From: JBAXAB01 sp043718245 | GTDB lineage: Bacteria > Patescibacteriota > Minisyncoccia > Phycocordibacterales > CAIZLB01 | Length of the DNA: 12,374 nt | Assembly (NCBI GenBank): GCA_043718245.1 | Contig: JAYSWB010000046.1 | Location: 1 to 12,374 of the forward strand | Direction of reading: 5' to 3' | Part shown: one piece after another, positions 1-6,940 of the stretch | Position numbering within the stretch: position 1 is the first letter of the stretch | Layout: every line of letters starts with the position of its first letter | The notes under the pieces: generated by a model | The model's database searches: none | The model's input: only the letters and a program-made list of their open reading frames with translations | What the model was told of the DNA's origin: nothing | Program-made: the position numbers and the translations under genes

Positions 1-978
1 CCATGTAGTTAAAGCAAGTAACAATCCCCACAATGCATTCTGTATCTTCCCCTTCCCATCACTCTTATCAAACAATGAGTCAGTAGTAGCATATTGAAAT
101 CCACCTAAAACTATCATCACTACTGCTAACATACCTGCAAGTGCAATACCAATCCTAAACCATGAGTTTAACAAGGTACATAACCCATCCTTGTCATCTT
201 TGTTGATTGTGTATATACCATTTGAATCCCCCAAAAAACCACCTATTGGTGCCATGAGAACATATGTACAACCTGTTGTATTGTCACATGAAGAGGTGGC
301 GTCGTTTTTGTAGGTGGGGGAGGAACCAGAGGTTGAAGGTTGGTTTGTATAGGTTGGTGTCATGGCAAAAGTGTTAGCTAATTTTTTTGATTCCTCAGCG
401 AATACATCTGTTGCGTCGTTGCTTCCAGATCTGTACTTTCCACCATCTACTCCGTTTCTAACCTCGTTGTTGTTAGCCGAAAATGTCCCTAATCCTGAGA
501 CTTTTGAGGCTGCTACGAGATCTGCCGTTGTTTTTATAGTTGAATCTTGGATTTTTCCAAAAAATACTCCAGCAGTCATGCTTTGGAGTTCTGCTTTTCC
601 GCCTACTTGTAGCATCGTATCATTGTCAGCATACAAACTGGCGTTTGACTTCGCCGAATCATTCCAGGTAGATATTAGATTATTATATTTTCCCGTATCT
701 GCTCCATCTTTCCAATTTACGATATTATTTCCGCTACCGTTTTGACCCTCAAAGACTTGTTTTAATTGAAATTTATTATCACCAATTTTTTCGTATACAA
801 ACTGAAAAAGTTGTGATTGACCAGTTGTTTTATCTTGGTACGTCCATTTTGAGGCGTACTCCCCATCTTTCAATGTAATATTTCCTGCACTGTTTGCGGT
901 TGCTCCAAAAGAAAAAAAAGGAAATAAACTTATTATTAAAACTAGGATTTTATATATAAATCTTTTTTTCTGAATCAT
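1..978 (-). CDS. VirB2/TrbC-like pilin-domain protein with large N-terminal ectodomain (3' end cut by window edge)
   Basis: The reading frame is open from ATG at 978 to the window edge, giving 326 residues with no stop. Residues 1-26 form a signal peptide (lysine/arginine start, hydrophobic core, FGATA). Residues 27-240 are a polar extracytoplasmic region rich in Asn, Ser, Thr and Asp, with Cys231 and Cys237. The end resembles VirB2-type pilin domains: Cys267, a hydrophobic helix around 272-295 ending LGGFQYATT, a short polar loop with SDGKGKIQ, then a second helix with NALWGLLLALTTW. In patescibacterial pilin-like proteins this second helix usually closes the protein, so few residues are probably missing. 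VirB2 proteins are small membrane subunits that polymerise into the T4SS pilus. Here the fold would sit at the end of a much longer secreted protein, so it may be a tip or surface subunit. ATG 978 is chosen because an extended -10 box ends 9 nt before it. Confidence 0.72.
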   Translation of the reverse strand, partial: MIQKKRFIYKILVLIISLFPFFSFGATANSAGNITLKDGEYASKWTYQDKTTGQSQLFQFVYEKIGDNKFQLKQVFEGQNGSGNNIVNWKDGADTGKYNNLISTWNDSAKSNASLYADNDTMLQVGGKAELQSMTAGVFFGKIQDSTIKTTADLVAASKVSGLGTFSANNNEVRNGVDGGKYRSGSNDATDVFAEESKKLANTFAMTPTYTNQPSTSGSSPTYKNDATSSCDNTTGCTYVLMAPIGGFLGDSNGIYTINKDDKDGLCTLLNSWFRIGIALAGMLAVVMIVLGGFQYATTDSLFDKSDGKGKIQNALWGLLLALTTW

Positions 979-987
979 TACTATTCA

Positions 988-996
988 ATTATACCA
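988..996 (-). promoter_or_regulatory. Extended -10 promoter (TGGTATAAT) of the pilin-domain gene
   Basis: On the minus strand TGGTATAAT ends 9 nt before ATG 978, inside the 23-nt gap after the Ig-like protein gene. The TGn element matches an extended -10, and no good -35 lies 16-18 nt upstream. A start about 7 nt downstream would leave a leader of roughly 3 nt. The 11-base word TGGTATAATTG recurs before the virB4 N-domain gene. Confidence 0.6.
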
Positions 997-1001
997 GAAA
1001 A

Positions 1002-2174
1002 CTAATACCGCAACTCTAAAGACGCCCTCGCCTGCTGTAAAACTTTATCACCATTTGACGCACTAACAGCAACTGTCGACTGCCCTACTTCTTGCTTTAA
1101 CTTTTGTAGCACAAGAAAATCTTGATTTACTGAAATATTTTTTACTTCATTGTTGTTAATAGACCACTTGTACTCGACACTCTTCTTATTCGCAGTACTG
1201 TAAAAATATGGATATGCACCAAGTTGAATATCGTCTTGATTGAAATTGAAGGCCCCTGTTGCTGCGGTATTAAATAGTGTCCCAAACGTTGGGTGAACTT
1301 CGTATAGCAATAATATTGGCTGTATATTTTCAATATCTACTGAACCCACCCCGGTAGAGCTTTTGTCCAAAGGGTCGTAAGCCGTCACCCTAACATTTGT
1401 TGGTTTCCCAAGAATTGAACCAGAAAAATTGTAATAGTTGACTCCGTAACCTGAATTTGCGGCGTCTGGGTTATAGTCCAGTTCCCACTTGTAAACAGTG
1501 CTCTGAGGTTGGATTTTTGCACCATTTTTCCTAGTTATGTTTGGCATAGCTACGAATTGGACATCCGCTTGTGCTGTGTAAAGAGCCTTTCCTTTATAGA
1601 ACGGAGGAGTGTAGGTGTCGGCCTGCCACAGGATATCTACTTCAGAGGGGTTGAATTTAAAATTTCTTACAACCTCGAGCCCATATTGAGGTTTAACACG
1701 CAATTGAACAGTCGTAAATTTACCATTGCCGGCTGGGTAGAATGAAAATGCTTTTTTACCAACACCTCGCAGGGTGCTTTTTCCGTCGACTATCCAGTCA
1801 ATTACAGATGAATTAACATCGATGCCCCCATATGCGCTAACTGATATCTCCACCCTTTCTCCAGGGCGAGGAACCTCTGGGGTTACTTCAATAGAAATTT
1901 GCTCTTTTATGTCATTCGGCATTCGTGCGCTTAACGGCAGTTTGTCATACTCTTCTTGTGAAAGATTTCCGTATGGATTGTCTTTTGGGGTTGTTGCGTC
2001 TATGTATTTTTGTTTTTCGGATTCTATGTATTCTTCTCTTGTGAGTCCACCGAAAGGATCAGTGCTGGTGCTTGGGAATGTAAATTCAGATTGGGCAAAT
2101 GAGATGTTTGTTGCAGTGAGAACTGTAAAAAATAGTATGGCAATTTTTAAATTAAAATTATAGATTCTATTCAT
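1002..2174 (-). CDS. Secreted Ig/PKD-like protein of the T4SS-like locus
   Basis: A 390-residue protein with a signal peptide (residues 1-27, ending ISFAQ). Residues 35-90 are a polar linker holding two related units, DPFGGLTREEY (39-49) and NPYGNLSQEEY (66-76). Beta-rich segments follow. The first (about 93-160, from ISIEVTPEVPRPGERVEI through DWIVDGK to KKAFSFY) looks like an Ig or PKD-like domain. Later Trp-containing strands (YKWELDY at 228-234, EYKWSI at 334-339) suggest one or two more. There is no C-terminal membrane anchor or sorting motif, so the mature protein is probably periplasmic or surface-associated. I recognise this type from patescibacterial secretion clusters but know no assigned function. 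Binding within the cell envelope or to a host surface is inference. A -10 box lies 7 nt before its ATG, so it can be transcribed separately from the upstream genes. Confidence 0.75.
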   Translation of the reverse strand: MNRIYNFNLKIAILFFTVLTATNISFAQSEFTFPSTSTDPFGGLTREEYIESEKQKYIDATTPKDNPYGNLSQEEYDKLPLSARMPNDIKEQISIEVTPEVPRPGERVEISVSAYGGIDVNSSVIDWIVDGKSTLRGVGKKAFSFYPAGNGKFTTVQLRVKPQYGLEVVRNFKFNPSEVDILWQADTYTPPFYKGKALYTAQADVQFVAMPNITRKNGAKIQPQSTVYKWELDYNPDAANSGYGVNYYNFSGSILGKPTNVRVTAYDPLDKSSTGVGSVDIENIQPILLLYEVHPTFGTLFNTAATGAFNFNQDDIQLGAYPYFYSTANKKSVEYKWSINNNEVKNISVNQDFLVLQKLKQEVGQSTVAVSASNGDKVLQQARASLELRY

Positions 2175-2180
2175 TGCTTA

Positions 2181-2196
2181 TATTATACGATATTAT
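2181..2196 (-). promoter_or_regulatory. -10 region (TATAAT) of the Ig-like protein gene, within a repeated 16-mer
   Basis: The minus strand carries TATAAT at 2187..2182, only 7 nt before ATG 2174, so transcription would begin at or next to the start codon (leaderless mRNA). The whole 16-base stretch recurs exactly at 5837-5852, upstream of prgI. No convincing -35 is visible, because that region overlaps the end of the preceding gene. Confidence 0.55.
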
Positions 2197-2207
2197 TTTC
2201 TTACGAG

Positions 2208-2738
2208 CTAGAGTTTCTTGAGGCCTTTCGCCATTGTGTTTTTAATTCCCCTGGGCACAGGTAAGGATTTAATCATTTTACCACCATAGACTTCAGCTGA
2301 TGAAATTATCATCAAAACAATAACTTCACCGGTCCATTCAGGAATAGCATTCACAACAGGTATAAATCCCGCCATGCTGGCAACCATTGTTACATACTTT
2401 CTTGCTCCCCTAAATAACGACACCCCTGTGAGTAATGACCATAACCAAAATATCAAAATTACTACCGGAGTTAAAAAGATAGTTTGAAGAACCCCACCGA
2501 TGATTGGAAGTAAGTTTATTAAAAAAGAAATAATATCTATTAAGATCGCAAATAAAAGCATTATCCAAAGTCTAATCCATGGTACGTGAGGTTTCGGAGC
2601 CTTTTGTTGCATGGCTTTTTGTTGTTGAATTACTTGCAGTCTGCTATTTTCGCTTTGCTCATACTCTGCCACCTGTGCATTCTGCCTCAATCCGTCTGCT
2701 GACCCTTCGTATGGATCTGTGTTTTCTTCAGGATTCAT
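2208..2738 (-). CDS. Small polytopic membrane protein downstream of virB4
   Basis: A 176-residue protein with no recognised family. Residues 1-50 are hydrophilic and Gln-rich (NTDPYEGS at 6-13, then a probable helix with QQQKAMQQ). They are followed by about three membrane segments (roughly 54-76, 79-105 and 117-146) and a short basic tail (KNTMAKGLKKL). The polar N-terminus without a signal peptide suggests an inner-membrane protein with a cytoplasmic N-terminal region. The ATG lies 9 nt after the virB4 stop and is preceded by CAAAATCAA rather than a Shine-Dalgarno sequence. It is therefore probably translated from the prgI-virB4 transcript, and its position suggests an accessory inner-membrane part of the same machine. 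That role is inferred from context only. Confidence 0.72.
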   Translation of the reverse strand: MNPEENTDPYEGSADGLRQNAQVAEYEQSENSRLQVIQQQKAMQQKAPKPHVPWIRLWIMLLFAILIDIISFLINLLPIIGGVLQTIFLTPVVILIFWLWSLLTGVSLFRGARKYVTMVASMAGFIPVVNAIPEWTGEVIVLMIISSAEVYGGKMIKSLPVPRGIKNTMAKGLKKL

Positions 2739-2747
2739 TTGATTTTG

Positions 2748-4619
2748 TTAAGCCCCTAATGCCGATTTCAATCTGTCATTTCTTTCAACACTGTCCGCCA
2801 TAGTTTTTGTAGCCAAATCTTCTTTTGCCTTCTTTGCCGCTAATACTTCTGAAGGCTTTGTGGTGATAATTTGCTCTTCTGTGTACGAAGCAATAATTTT
2901 AATCGCAACATGTTTAAGTCCCGCGAAGAAAATCCCTTCCCCCACGTCGGATTCAAGTAATAGGAATTTTTCTTCATCAGTAAGGCTGAAAGTTTTCTGC
3001 ACCATATCGATTGATGATGGAGATTGTTTTAATAACACTTGGATTGAAGAGTTGGTAATAATCGGCAATCCATAAGGAGATTTCAAAAAGTCTTCCACGT
3101 CTTGCGTAATTGTTGCCATTCCGAGGTAGTATTTTCGGCCTCGTTTTGCCAATCCGTATAGGAAAGAAGCCGTATCGTCAGATTTCATCATCCACCATGC
3201 TTCATCGATTACTAGTAGGCGCTTTTTGATATCTTTTCTAATTGAGTTCCAAATAAAGTGCATCACGATATACATCGCAATTGGTTTCAATTCGTCTTCC
3301 ATGTCTCGTAGAGAAAACACCACGAATTTTTTATTTATATCCACATTCGATGGTCGGTTGATAAAACCTGACCAAGTTCCTTTTGTGTATTTTGTCAGAC
3401 GTTGTGCAAGAGATTCCCCTCCTTCCATGCCCGCAAGTACCAATTCGAAATCTGACATCAATGGTGGCTCTACAGCTGCAAAATTTGAATCAGCGGTGAT
3501 GTCTTTCAACGCATAAGTTTCTGTAATTGCGCGGTCAATAATCGCATCTTCTTCAGGTGTGATTCCTCCCATCATAATTCGGAAAAGTCCTACAAGGTTT
3601 ACAATATTTGATCGCAAAACGTCCGCCCCAGATTCGTCTTCTCGAGGTACTGGAAGGTCAAACGGGTTGATATGGTGTTCAGAAGTAAGAGAGATATTAA
3701 AATATCGTCCGCCTGTGGCTTCTGCCAGGTATTCGTATTCTTTTTCTGGATCGAGAACGATTACATCTGTATCAAACATCAAACTTCGGAGGATTTCCAA
3801 CTTTGTAGCAAAGGATTTACCAGAACCAGCCTTTGCGAATGTCACCGAATTGTAGTTTTCAAGTGAAAATCGGTCGAATAGGATCAAGCTCGAATTGTGT
3901 CGGTTAATCCCATACAAAATTCCCTTGTCCGATGTAAGGTCAAAAGAAATGAATGGGAATAGGCTTGAAAGTGGAGAAGAATTCAATTTTGAATGTACCA
4001 AGAGTTCGTCTTTTGCTATCGGAAGGATGCTTCTGTACCCTTGTTCCTGTTGGAAAAGCGCAGGTTTTACATAAATGAGGGCAGATTCAAGGATGGATTT
4101 GATTTCAGATTCAATTTTATCCAATTCTGATTCAGTTTCTCCATAAATTGAGATGTAAAGCCCAACATCGAAGAGCTTCTCTTGTGCTTGTTGCAAGTTA
4201 TCTCGGAGGGCTTCCAAATCCTGATATGCAGTATCGAGCATTGGGTCTCGAACGAGCCCCTTCTCTTCTCTGATGTGTATCTGACTTTGTACCTCGGCTA
4301 CTTTCTTTTGAAATTGTCGGAGAACTGTTGCTGTGTCAATCGGATGAATGAATATTGAAATATCAAAAATCTTGTCGAGGTTAATGATTGGAGAAAACCA
4401 ACCTTCGTTTAGGAAACGTGGGTATGAAATTACGAAAAATGTTCGAACGATTTTGTCACCGAGGTTTAGAGACCTTGGCGTGATTTTTAAAGCAGATGGT
4501 GCAATAATATCCTGCAATTCCAAAATCCCGGCCTGGTATATTTCCTGTGGCAGGATCGATGTTGTCGCTGTTTTATTTTCCGCATCCTTTTTTGATTTTA
4601 AGAAGTCAAATATTCCCAT
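2748..4619 (-). CDS. virB4: VirB4/TraC-type secretion ATPase (ATPase half of a split VirB4)
   Basis: A 623-residue cytoplasmic or membrane-associated ATPase expected to power a type IV secretion-like machine by hydrolysing ATP at the inner membrane. Walker A is AKAGSGKS (262-269). Walker B is RLLVIDEAWWMM (467-478), with Asp472 and Glu473. These are followed by AKRGRKYYLGMATITQDVEDF (491-511), the conserved region after Walker B in VirB4/TraC and HerA-like ATPases. Residues 1-240 match the part before the P-loop, including a coiled-coil-like stretch around 98-150. There is no transmembrane segment. The usual VirB4 N-terminal domain is missing and appears to be supplied by the gene ending 5 nt upstream. 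The start is the first ATG after TAA-AAAAC, without a Shine-Dalgarno sequence. VirB4 identity is secure; the substrate (DNA, protein or pilin) cannot be told from this sequence. Confidence 0.93.
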   Translation of the reverse strand: MGIFDFLKSKKDAENKTATTSILPQEIYQAGILELQDIIAPSALKITPRSLNLGDKIVRTFFVISYPRFLNEGWFSPIINLDKIFDISIFIHPIDTATVLRQFQKKVAEVQSQIHIREEKGLVRDPMLDTAYQDLEALRDNLQQAQEKLFDVGLYISIYGETESELDKIESEIKSILESALIYVKPALFQQEQGYRSILPIAKDELLVHSKLNSSPLSSLFPFISFDLTSDKGILYGINRHNSSLILFDRFSLENYNSVTFAKAGSGKSFATKLEILRSLMFDTDVIVLDPEKEYEYLAEATGGRYFNISLTSEHHINPFDLPVPREDESGADVLRSNIVNLVGLFRIMMGGITPEEDAIIDRAITETYALKDITADSNFAAVEPPLMSDFELVLAGMEGGESLAQRLTKYTKGTWSGFINRPSNVDINKKFVVFSLRDMEDELKPIAMYIVMHFIWNSIRKDIKKRLLVIDEAWWMMKSDDTASFLYGLAKRGRKYYLGMATITQDVEDFLKSPYGLPIITNSSIQVLLKQSPSSIDMVQKTFSLTDEEKFLLLESDVGEGIFFAGLKHVAIKIIASYTEEQIITTKPSEVLAAKKAKEDLATKTMADSVERNDRLKSALGA

Positions 4620-4624
4620 GTTTT

Positions 4625-5272
4625 TTATTTTTCGGGCACATGAATCGGCTTTTCAATGTCGCCAGGATTGAATATTTTGTAGAAGACTTCGACCATTTCT
4701 TCTGTACCTAATTGTACTACGCGAATTCCGCAACGAACTAATCCTTGCTGTACAACTTCAAGGCGTTGGATAAGTTGGCTGCGGTGCTCTTCAAAACTTG
4801 CAGTTTTTTCTGCGGACTCTTCCGCTTTGTTTTTCTTTGAGAAAAGAGAAGATGCGAGACTTCCATTTCCCCCACCAAGAATCGGAGGTGTATATGGAAC
4901 AACCACAAAGAAATTTTTTGTCATGATGTTTGTTTGCTCGGTAAAGCTCTTGATGAATTCAATGTATTCGCGCGTCTGTAATCGCATCAAATCTGTCGGC
5001 TGTTCTTTGTAACGACCTTCTAAAAGCGCAATATATGGCCTAATATCAAGTCGGCGCGACTGGATGCTAATTTGAAGCGAGAAGTTTAATGAGTTTAAAA
5101 AGTTTTGAAACTGAAAAATAATTGACTGCTGCTCATCGGCTGATTTTAAAGCAAAGTTTAATGACGAAGCAAGTAAGATTGCTCGCATAGAGCCGTCTTT
5201 TAAAATGATGACGCCGTCACGCACTTCTTGAATCGGTACGAATTGTTGTGTTGGTGATGCTTTGATTGCCAT
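4625..5272 (-). CDS. VirB4/TraC N-terminal domain protein (split-off half of VirB4)
   Basis: A 215-residue soluble protein. It begins with a beta-rich domain (QQFVPIQEVRDGVIILKDGSMRAILLASS, residues 9-37), then helical segments (FQNFLNSLNFSLQISIQSRRLDI). FFVVVPYTPP (121-130) and a C-terminal GLVRCGIRVVQLGTEEMVEVFYKIFNPG region follow. This layout matches the N-terminal domain that precedes the ATPase in TraC/VirB4 proteins, which contacts the membrane components. It is encoded 5 nt upstream of the ATPase gene, so the two products probably form one functional unit. The frame also opens at TTG 5284, but that codon lies inside the TGGTATAAT promoter box. ATG 5272, preceded by CAAAATCAA, is therefore preferred. 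A Gly/Ser- and Lys/Glu-rich stretch (132-160) looks like a flexible linker. Confidence 0.8.
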   Translation of the reverse strand: MAIKASPTQQFVPIQEVRDGVIILKDGSMRAILLASSLNFALKSADEQQSIIFQFQNFLNSLNFSLQISIQSRRLDIRPYIALLEGRYKEQPTDLMRLQTREYIEFIKSFTEQTNIMTKNFFVVVPYTPPILGGGNGSLASSLFSKKNKAEESAEKTASFEEHRSQLIQRLEVVQQGLVRCGIRVVQLGTEEMVEVFYKIFNPGDIEKPIHVPEK

Positions 5273-5283
5273 TTGATTTTGCA

Positions 5284-5292
5284 ATTATACCA
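5284..5292 (-). promoter_or_regulatory. Extended -10 promoter (TGGTATAAT) before the virB4 N-domain gene
   Basis: Minus-strand TGGTATAAT lies in the 22-nt gap right after the prgI stop and ends 11 nt before ATG 5272, predicting a leader of about 5 nt. It allows the two virB4 genes and the following membrane-protein gene to be expressed without prgI. It also argues against the TTG at 5284 as the start. No strong -35 is seen. Confidence 0.58.
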
Positions 5293-5294
5293 AA

Positions 5295-5762
5295 TTAAAA
5301 CGGTTTCGTATTAGGAACTGTTCCGCCCTGTCGCAACCCTTGATCCTTTGAATAAATTGTTTCGTTAATGTCCAAGCTCCAAGTCAGTTCTTTTAATTTA
5401 CTGTCCGATAATTTAGGTATGCCGCTCGGCATAAACCCTTCCAAGGCTTTTTCCTCAACCTCCTTTTCTGTTTTTGGTTTTTTCTCTTCTTTCTTCCAAA
5501 TATATAGACGATTTTTAGTAATATATTCAAAAGCAGATTGCAGGACATCCACAAATGGCCGGCCGTTTACTTTATAAAAGGCCAAAGCTGCTCCAAAGGC
5601 TGCAAATGGTATCGCGACTATAATTCCTATTATGGATGGTAAAAATCTGTAGCACAAAAATGCCGCTCCTGCTCCTCCTGCGAGGTATGCAAATTGTTTA
5701 AAAGTAAAAGGTCCGAAAATTTTATCCTCTACTTCGATAAATTGAGGTACTTGGTACTTCAT
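5295..5762 (-). CDS. prgI: PrgI-family protein (VirB3-like inner-membrane T4SS component)
   Basis: A 155-residue protein beginning KYQVPQFIEVEDKIFGPFTFKQ, the typical N-terminal signature of the PrgI family. Two adjacent membrane helices follow (about 22-40 and 43-63, Gly/Ala-rich), then NGRPFVDVLQSAFEYI (66-81), and a charged cytoplasmic tail with KKEEKKPKTEKEVEEK. In Gram-positive and patescibacterial systems, PrgI proteins are encoded next to VirB4 and are thought to take the VirB3 position, anchoring VirB4 at the membrane. Gene order prgI - virB4 N-domain - virB4 fits this. A TTG at 5774 could extend the frame by four residues, but ATG 5762 fits the family start and has the same upstream word (CAAAATCAC) as two downstream genes. 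The leader contains several dyads, annotated separately. Confidence 0.88.
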   Translation of the reverse strand: MKYQVPQFIEVEDKIFGPFTFKQFAYLAGGAGAAFLCYRFLPSIIGIIVAIPFAAFGAALAFYKVNGRPFVDVLQSAFEYITKNRLYIWKKEEKKPKTEKEVEEKALEGFMPSGIPKLSDSKLKELTWSLDINETIYSKDQGLRQGGTVPNTKPF

Positions 5763-5848
5763 GTGATTTTGCAAAATTTATGACCATGTCACGAATCTGC
5801 GGATTCATGTCGCACTGGTCGACTAGAGTGCGACCGTATTATACGATA
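5763..5848 (-). promoter_or_regulatory. Dyad-rich leader/intergenic region upstream of prgI
   Basis: This gap between the fic stop and the prgI ATG holds five inverted repeats. They are ATTTTGCAAAAT (5766-5777), TGAC-cat-GTCA (5781-5791), GAATC-tgcg-GATTC (5793-5806), GTCGCACT-N10-AGTGCGAC (5809-5834) and CGTAT-t-ATACG (5835-5845). No T-tract follows the longest hairpin in either direction, so it is not a standard intrinsic terminator. Operators or a structured 5' leader are more likely. Confidence 0.5.
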
Positions 5849-5852
5849 TTAT
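5837..5852 (-). promoter_or_regulatory. -10 region (TATAAT) upstream of prgI, identical 16-mer to 2181-2196
   Basis: TATAAT is at 5843..5838 on the minus strand, just past the fic stop codon. A start about 7 nt downstream (near 5831) would leave a leader of roughly 70 nt carrying the hairpins before prgI. That is much longer than the leaders predicted for other genes here. The 16 bases match those before the Ig-like protein gene exactly. The -35 is not recognisable. Confidence 0.5.
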
Positions 5853-6901
5853 CGTAACTTAATATACCGAGTTGCTCGGCCCAGTCCAATTCGTTCAATC
5901 AATCCTAAAGTTACAAGTCGTGCGAGGGCTTGTTTGATGGTTATTTCGGGGACATGTGGCAAATTCGCTTTTATATCCATGACAGAAAGAGATTCTGTTT
6001 GAAAAATATTGTAAATTTCTGATTGCCTTCCAGAAAACAATTTTGTCGGGTCATCATTTTCTACAAGTTCCTTTGCCTTTTTTGCTTGTGCAAGAAGGGT
6101 ATCTAAAAAGAAAGAAAGCCACTGATCGATATTTTCAGCCTCGGTTTTGTGATGTTTTTGCGTTTGACGAAGCGCACTGTAATAAGCATCTTTTGCATCT
6201 TCTATAATTTCTTCCAGCGAAACATACGGTGTGTATTCATATCCTGCTTGTAGCAAAAGAAGGTTTGTAAGGACACGAGAAAGCCTTCCATTCCCATCAG
6301 TAAATGGGTGGATAGCTAAGAATTCAAAAATAAAATTAGCAATAATCAACAATGGGTGAAGTTTTTTCTCATTAAATGCTTGATGTGCCCAATAAAGAAC
6401 ATCATCCATCTCTTTCTTTGTCAGCCATGCTTCTGTTGGTTTGAATATTACTACTTGTTCTCCTTGATCATTCACTGCAACGACTAAATTTTCCTTCATC
6501 TTGTACTTCCCCTTGTGAAGATGGTCTTTTTTTGAGTAATGCAACAAGATTTCATGAAATGAGAGAATGAGAGACTCTGACAGCTTTAGCTGTTGCCAAT
6601 TATCAAAGACCTTGCCAAGTAGGTCTGCATACCCAGCCACCTCCTCCTCATCACGATTTAGGGGAGGGTTTGATTTGAGAGATTTTAAGAATTTTTCAAC
6701 TGCCCTATCTGTCATTCGGGACCCTTCGATACGTGTAGAGGCTCCGGTGCTTGTTACAATTACAGATTTTTTCAGTCGGGTTAAGATTTGTGGATTAATA
6801 TCAAGACTACCCTTCCAAAGCCCTTTTAGCTCATCAATTTGAGTTATTTTTGAAAGTATTTCTGAGGTGATAGGTATTCTCTTGATATAGCGATTATTCA
6901 T
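5849..6901 (-). CDS. Fic-family enzyme (probable AMPylase), class II with C-terminal winged helix
   Basis: A 350-residue protein with the complete Fic active-site motif HPFTDGNGR (198-206), including catalytic His198 and the phosphate-binding GNGR. Fic enzymes usually transfer AMP from ATP to hydroxyl side chains of target proteins. STRIEG (55-60) matches the inhibitory motif (S/T)xxxE(G/N), with Glu59 as the expected gatekeeper. Being N-terminal to the Fic core, it places the protein in class II. KPTEAWLTKKEMDDVL (154-169) is consistent with the substrate-binding flap. The last ~60 residues (IKQALARLVTLGLIERIGLGRATRYIKL) form a winged-helix-like domain, suggesting DNA binding and possible autoregulation. 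The frame also has ATG 6916, but the promoter places the transcript start near 6913, so ATG 6901 is preferred. It has its own promoter inside the secretion locus. No BID or other secretion signal is seen. Confidence 0.93.
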   Translation of the reverse strand: MNNRYIKRIPITSEILSKITQIDELKGLWKGSLDINPQILTRLKKSVIVTSTGASTRIEGSRMTDRAVEKFLKSLKSNPPLNRDEEEVAGYADLLGKVFDNWQQLKLSESLILSFHEILLHYSKKDHLHKGKYKMKENLVVAVNDQGEQVVIFKPTEAWLTKKEMDDVLYWAHQAFNEKKLHPLLIIANFIFEFLAIHPFTDGNGRLSRVLTNLLLLQAGYEYTPYVSLEEIIEDAKDAYYSALRQTQKHHKTEAENIDQWLSFFLDTLLAQAKKAKELVENDDPTKLFSGRQSEIYNIFQTESLSVMDIKANLPHVPEITIKQALARLVTLGLIERIGLGRATRYIKLR

Positions 6902-6914
6902 ATGTCTTAGATAC

Positions 6915-6940
6915 ATACGATTATATACGATTATATACGA
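6915..6940 (-). repeat. Tandem 10-bp repeat (ATACGATTAT, 2.6 copies) overlapping the fic promoter
   Basis: On the plus strand ATACGATTAT occurs at 6915-6924 and 6925-6934 and continues as ATACGA to 6940. Each full unit with the next base contains a minus-strand TATAAT, giving two possible -10 boxes exactly 10 bp apart. The 10-bp period puts each unit on the same face of the helix, as expected for a repeated protein-binding site or a slipped promoter. Confidence 0.7.

Noticed and set aside
362..745. A 127-codon plus-strand open frame opposite the pilin-domain gene.
   Set aside because: The opposite strand encodes a protein with a signal peptide and a pilin-like end in one long frame. The plus-strand product has no recognisable feature, start signal or neighbour logic.
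5284..5294. TTG at 5284 as the start of the virB4 N-domain gene.
   Set aside because: It overlaps the TATAAT box, so a transcript from that promoter would not contain it; the ATG at 5272 has the shared start context.
5809..5834. The 8-bp-stem hairpin as an intrinsic terminator for fic.
   Set aside because: No T-tract follows it on the minus strand (5808 downward) or the plus strand, and its loop is 10 nt.
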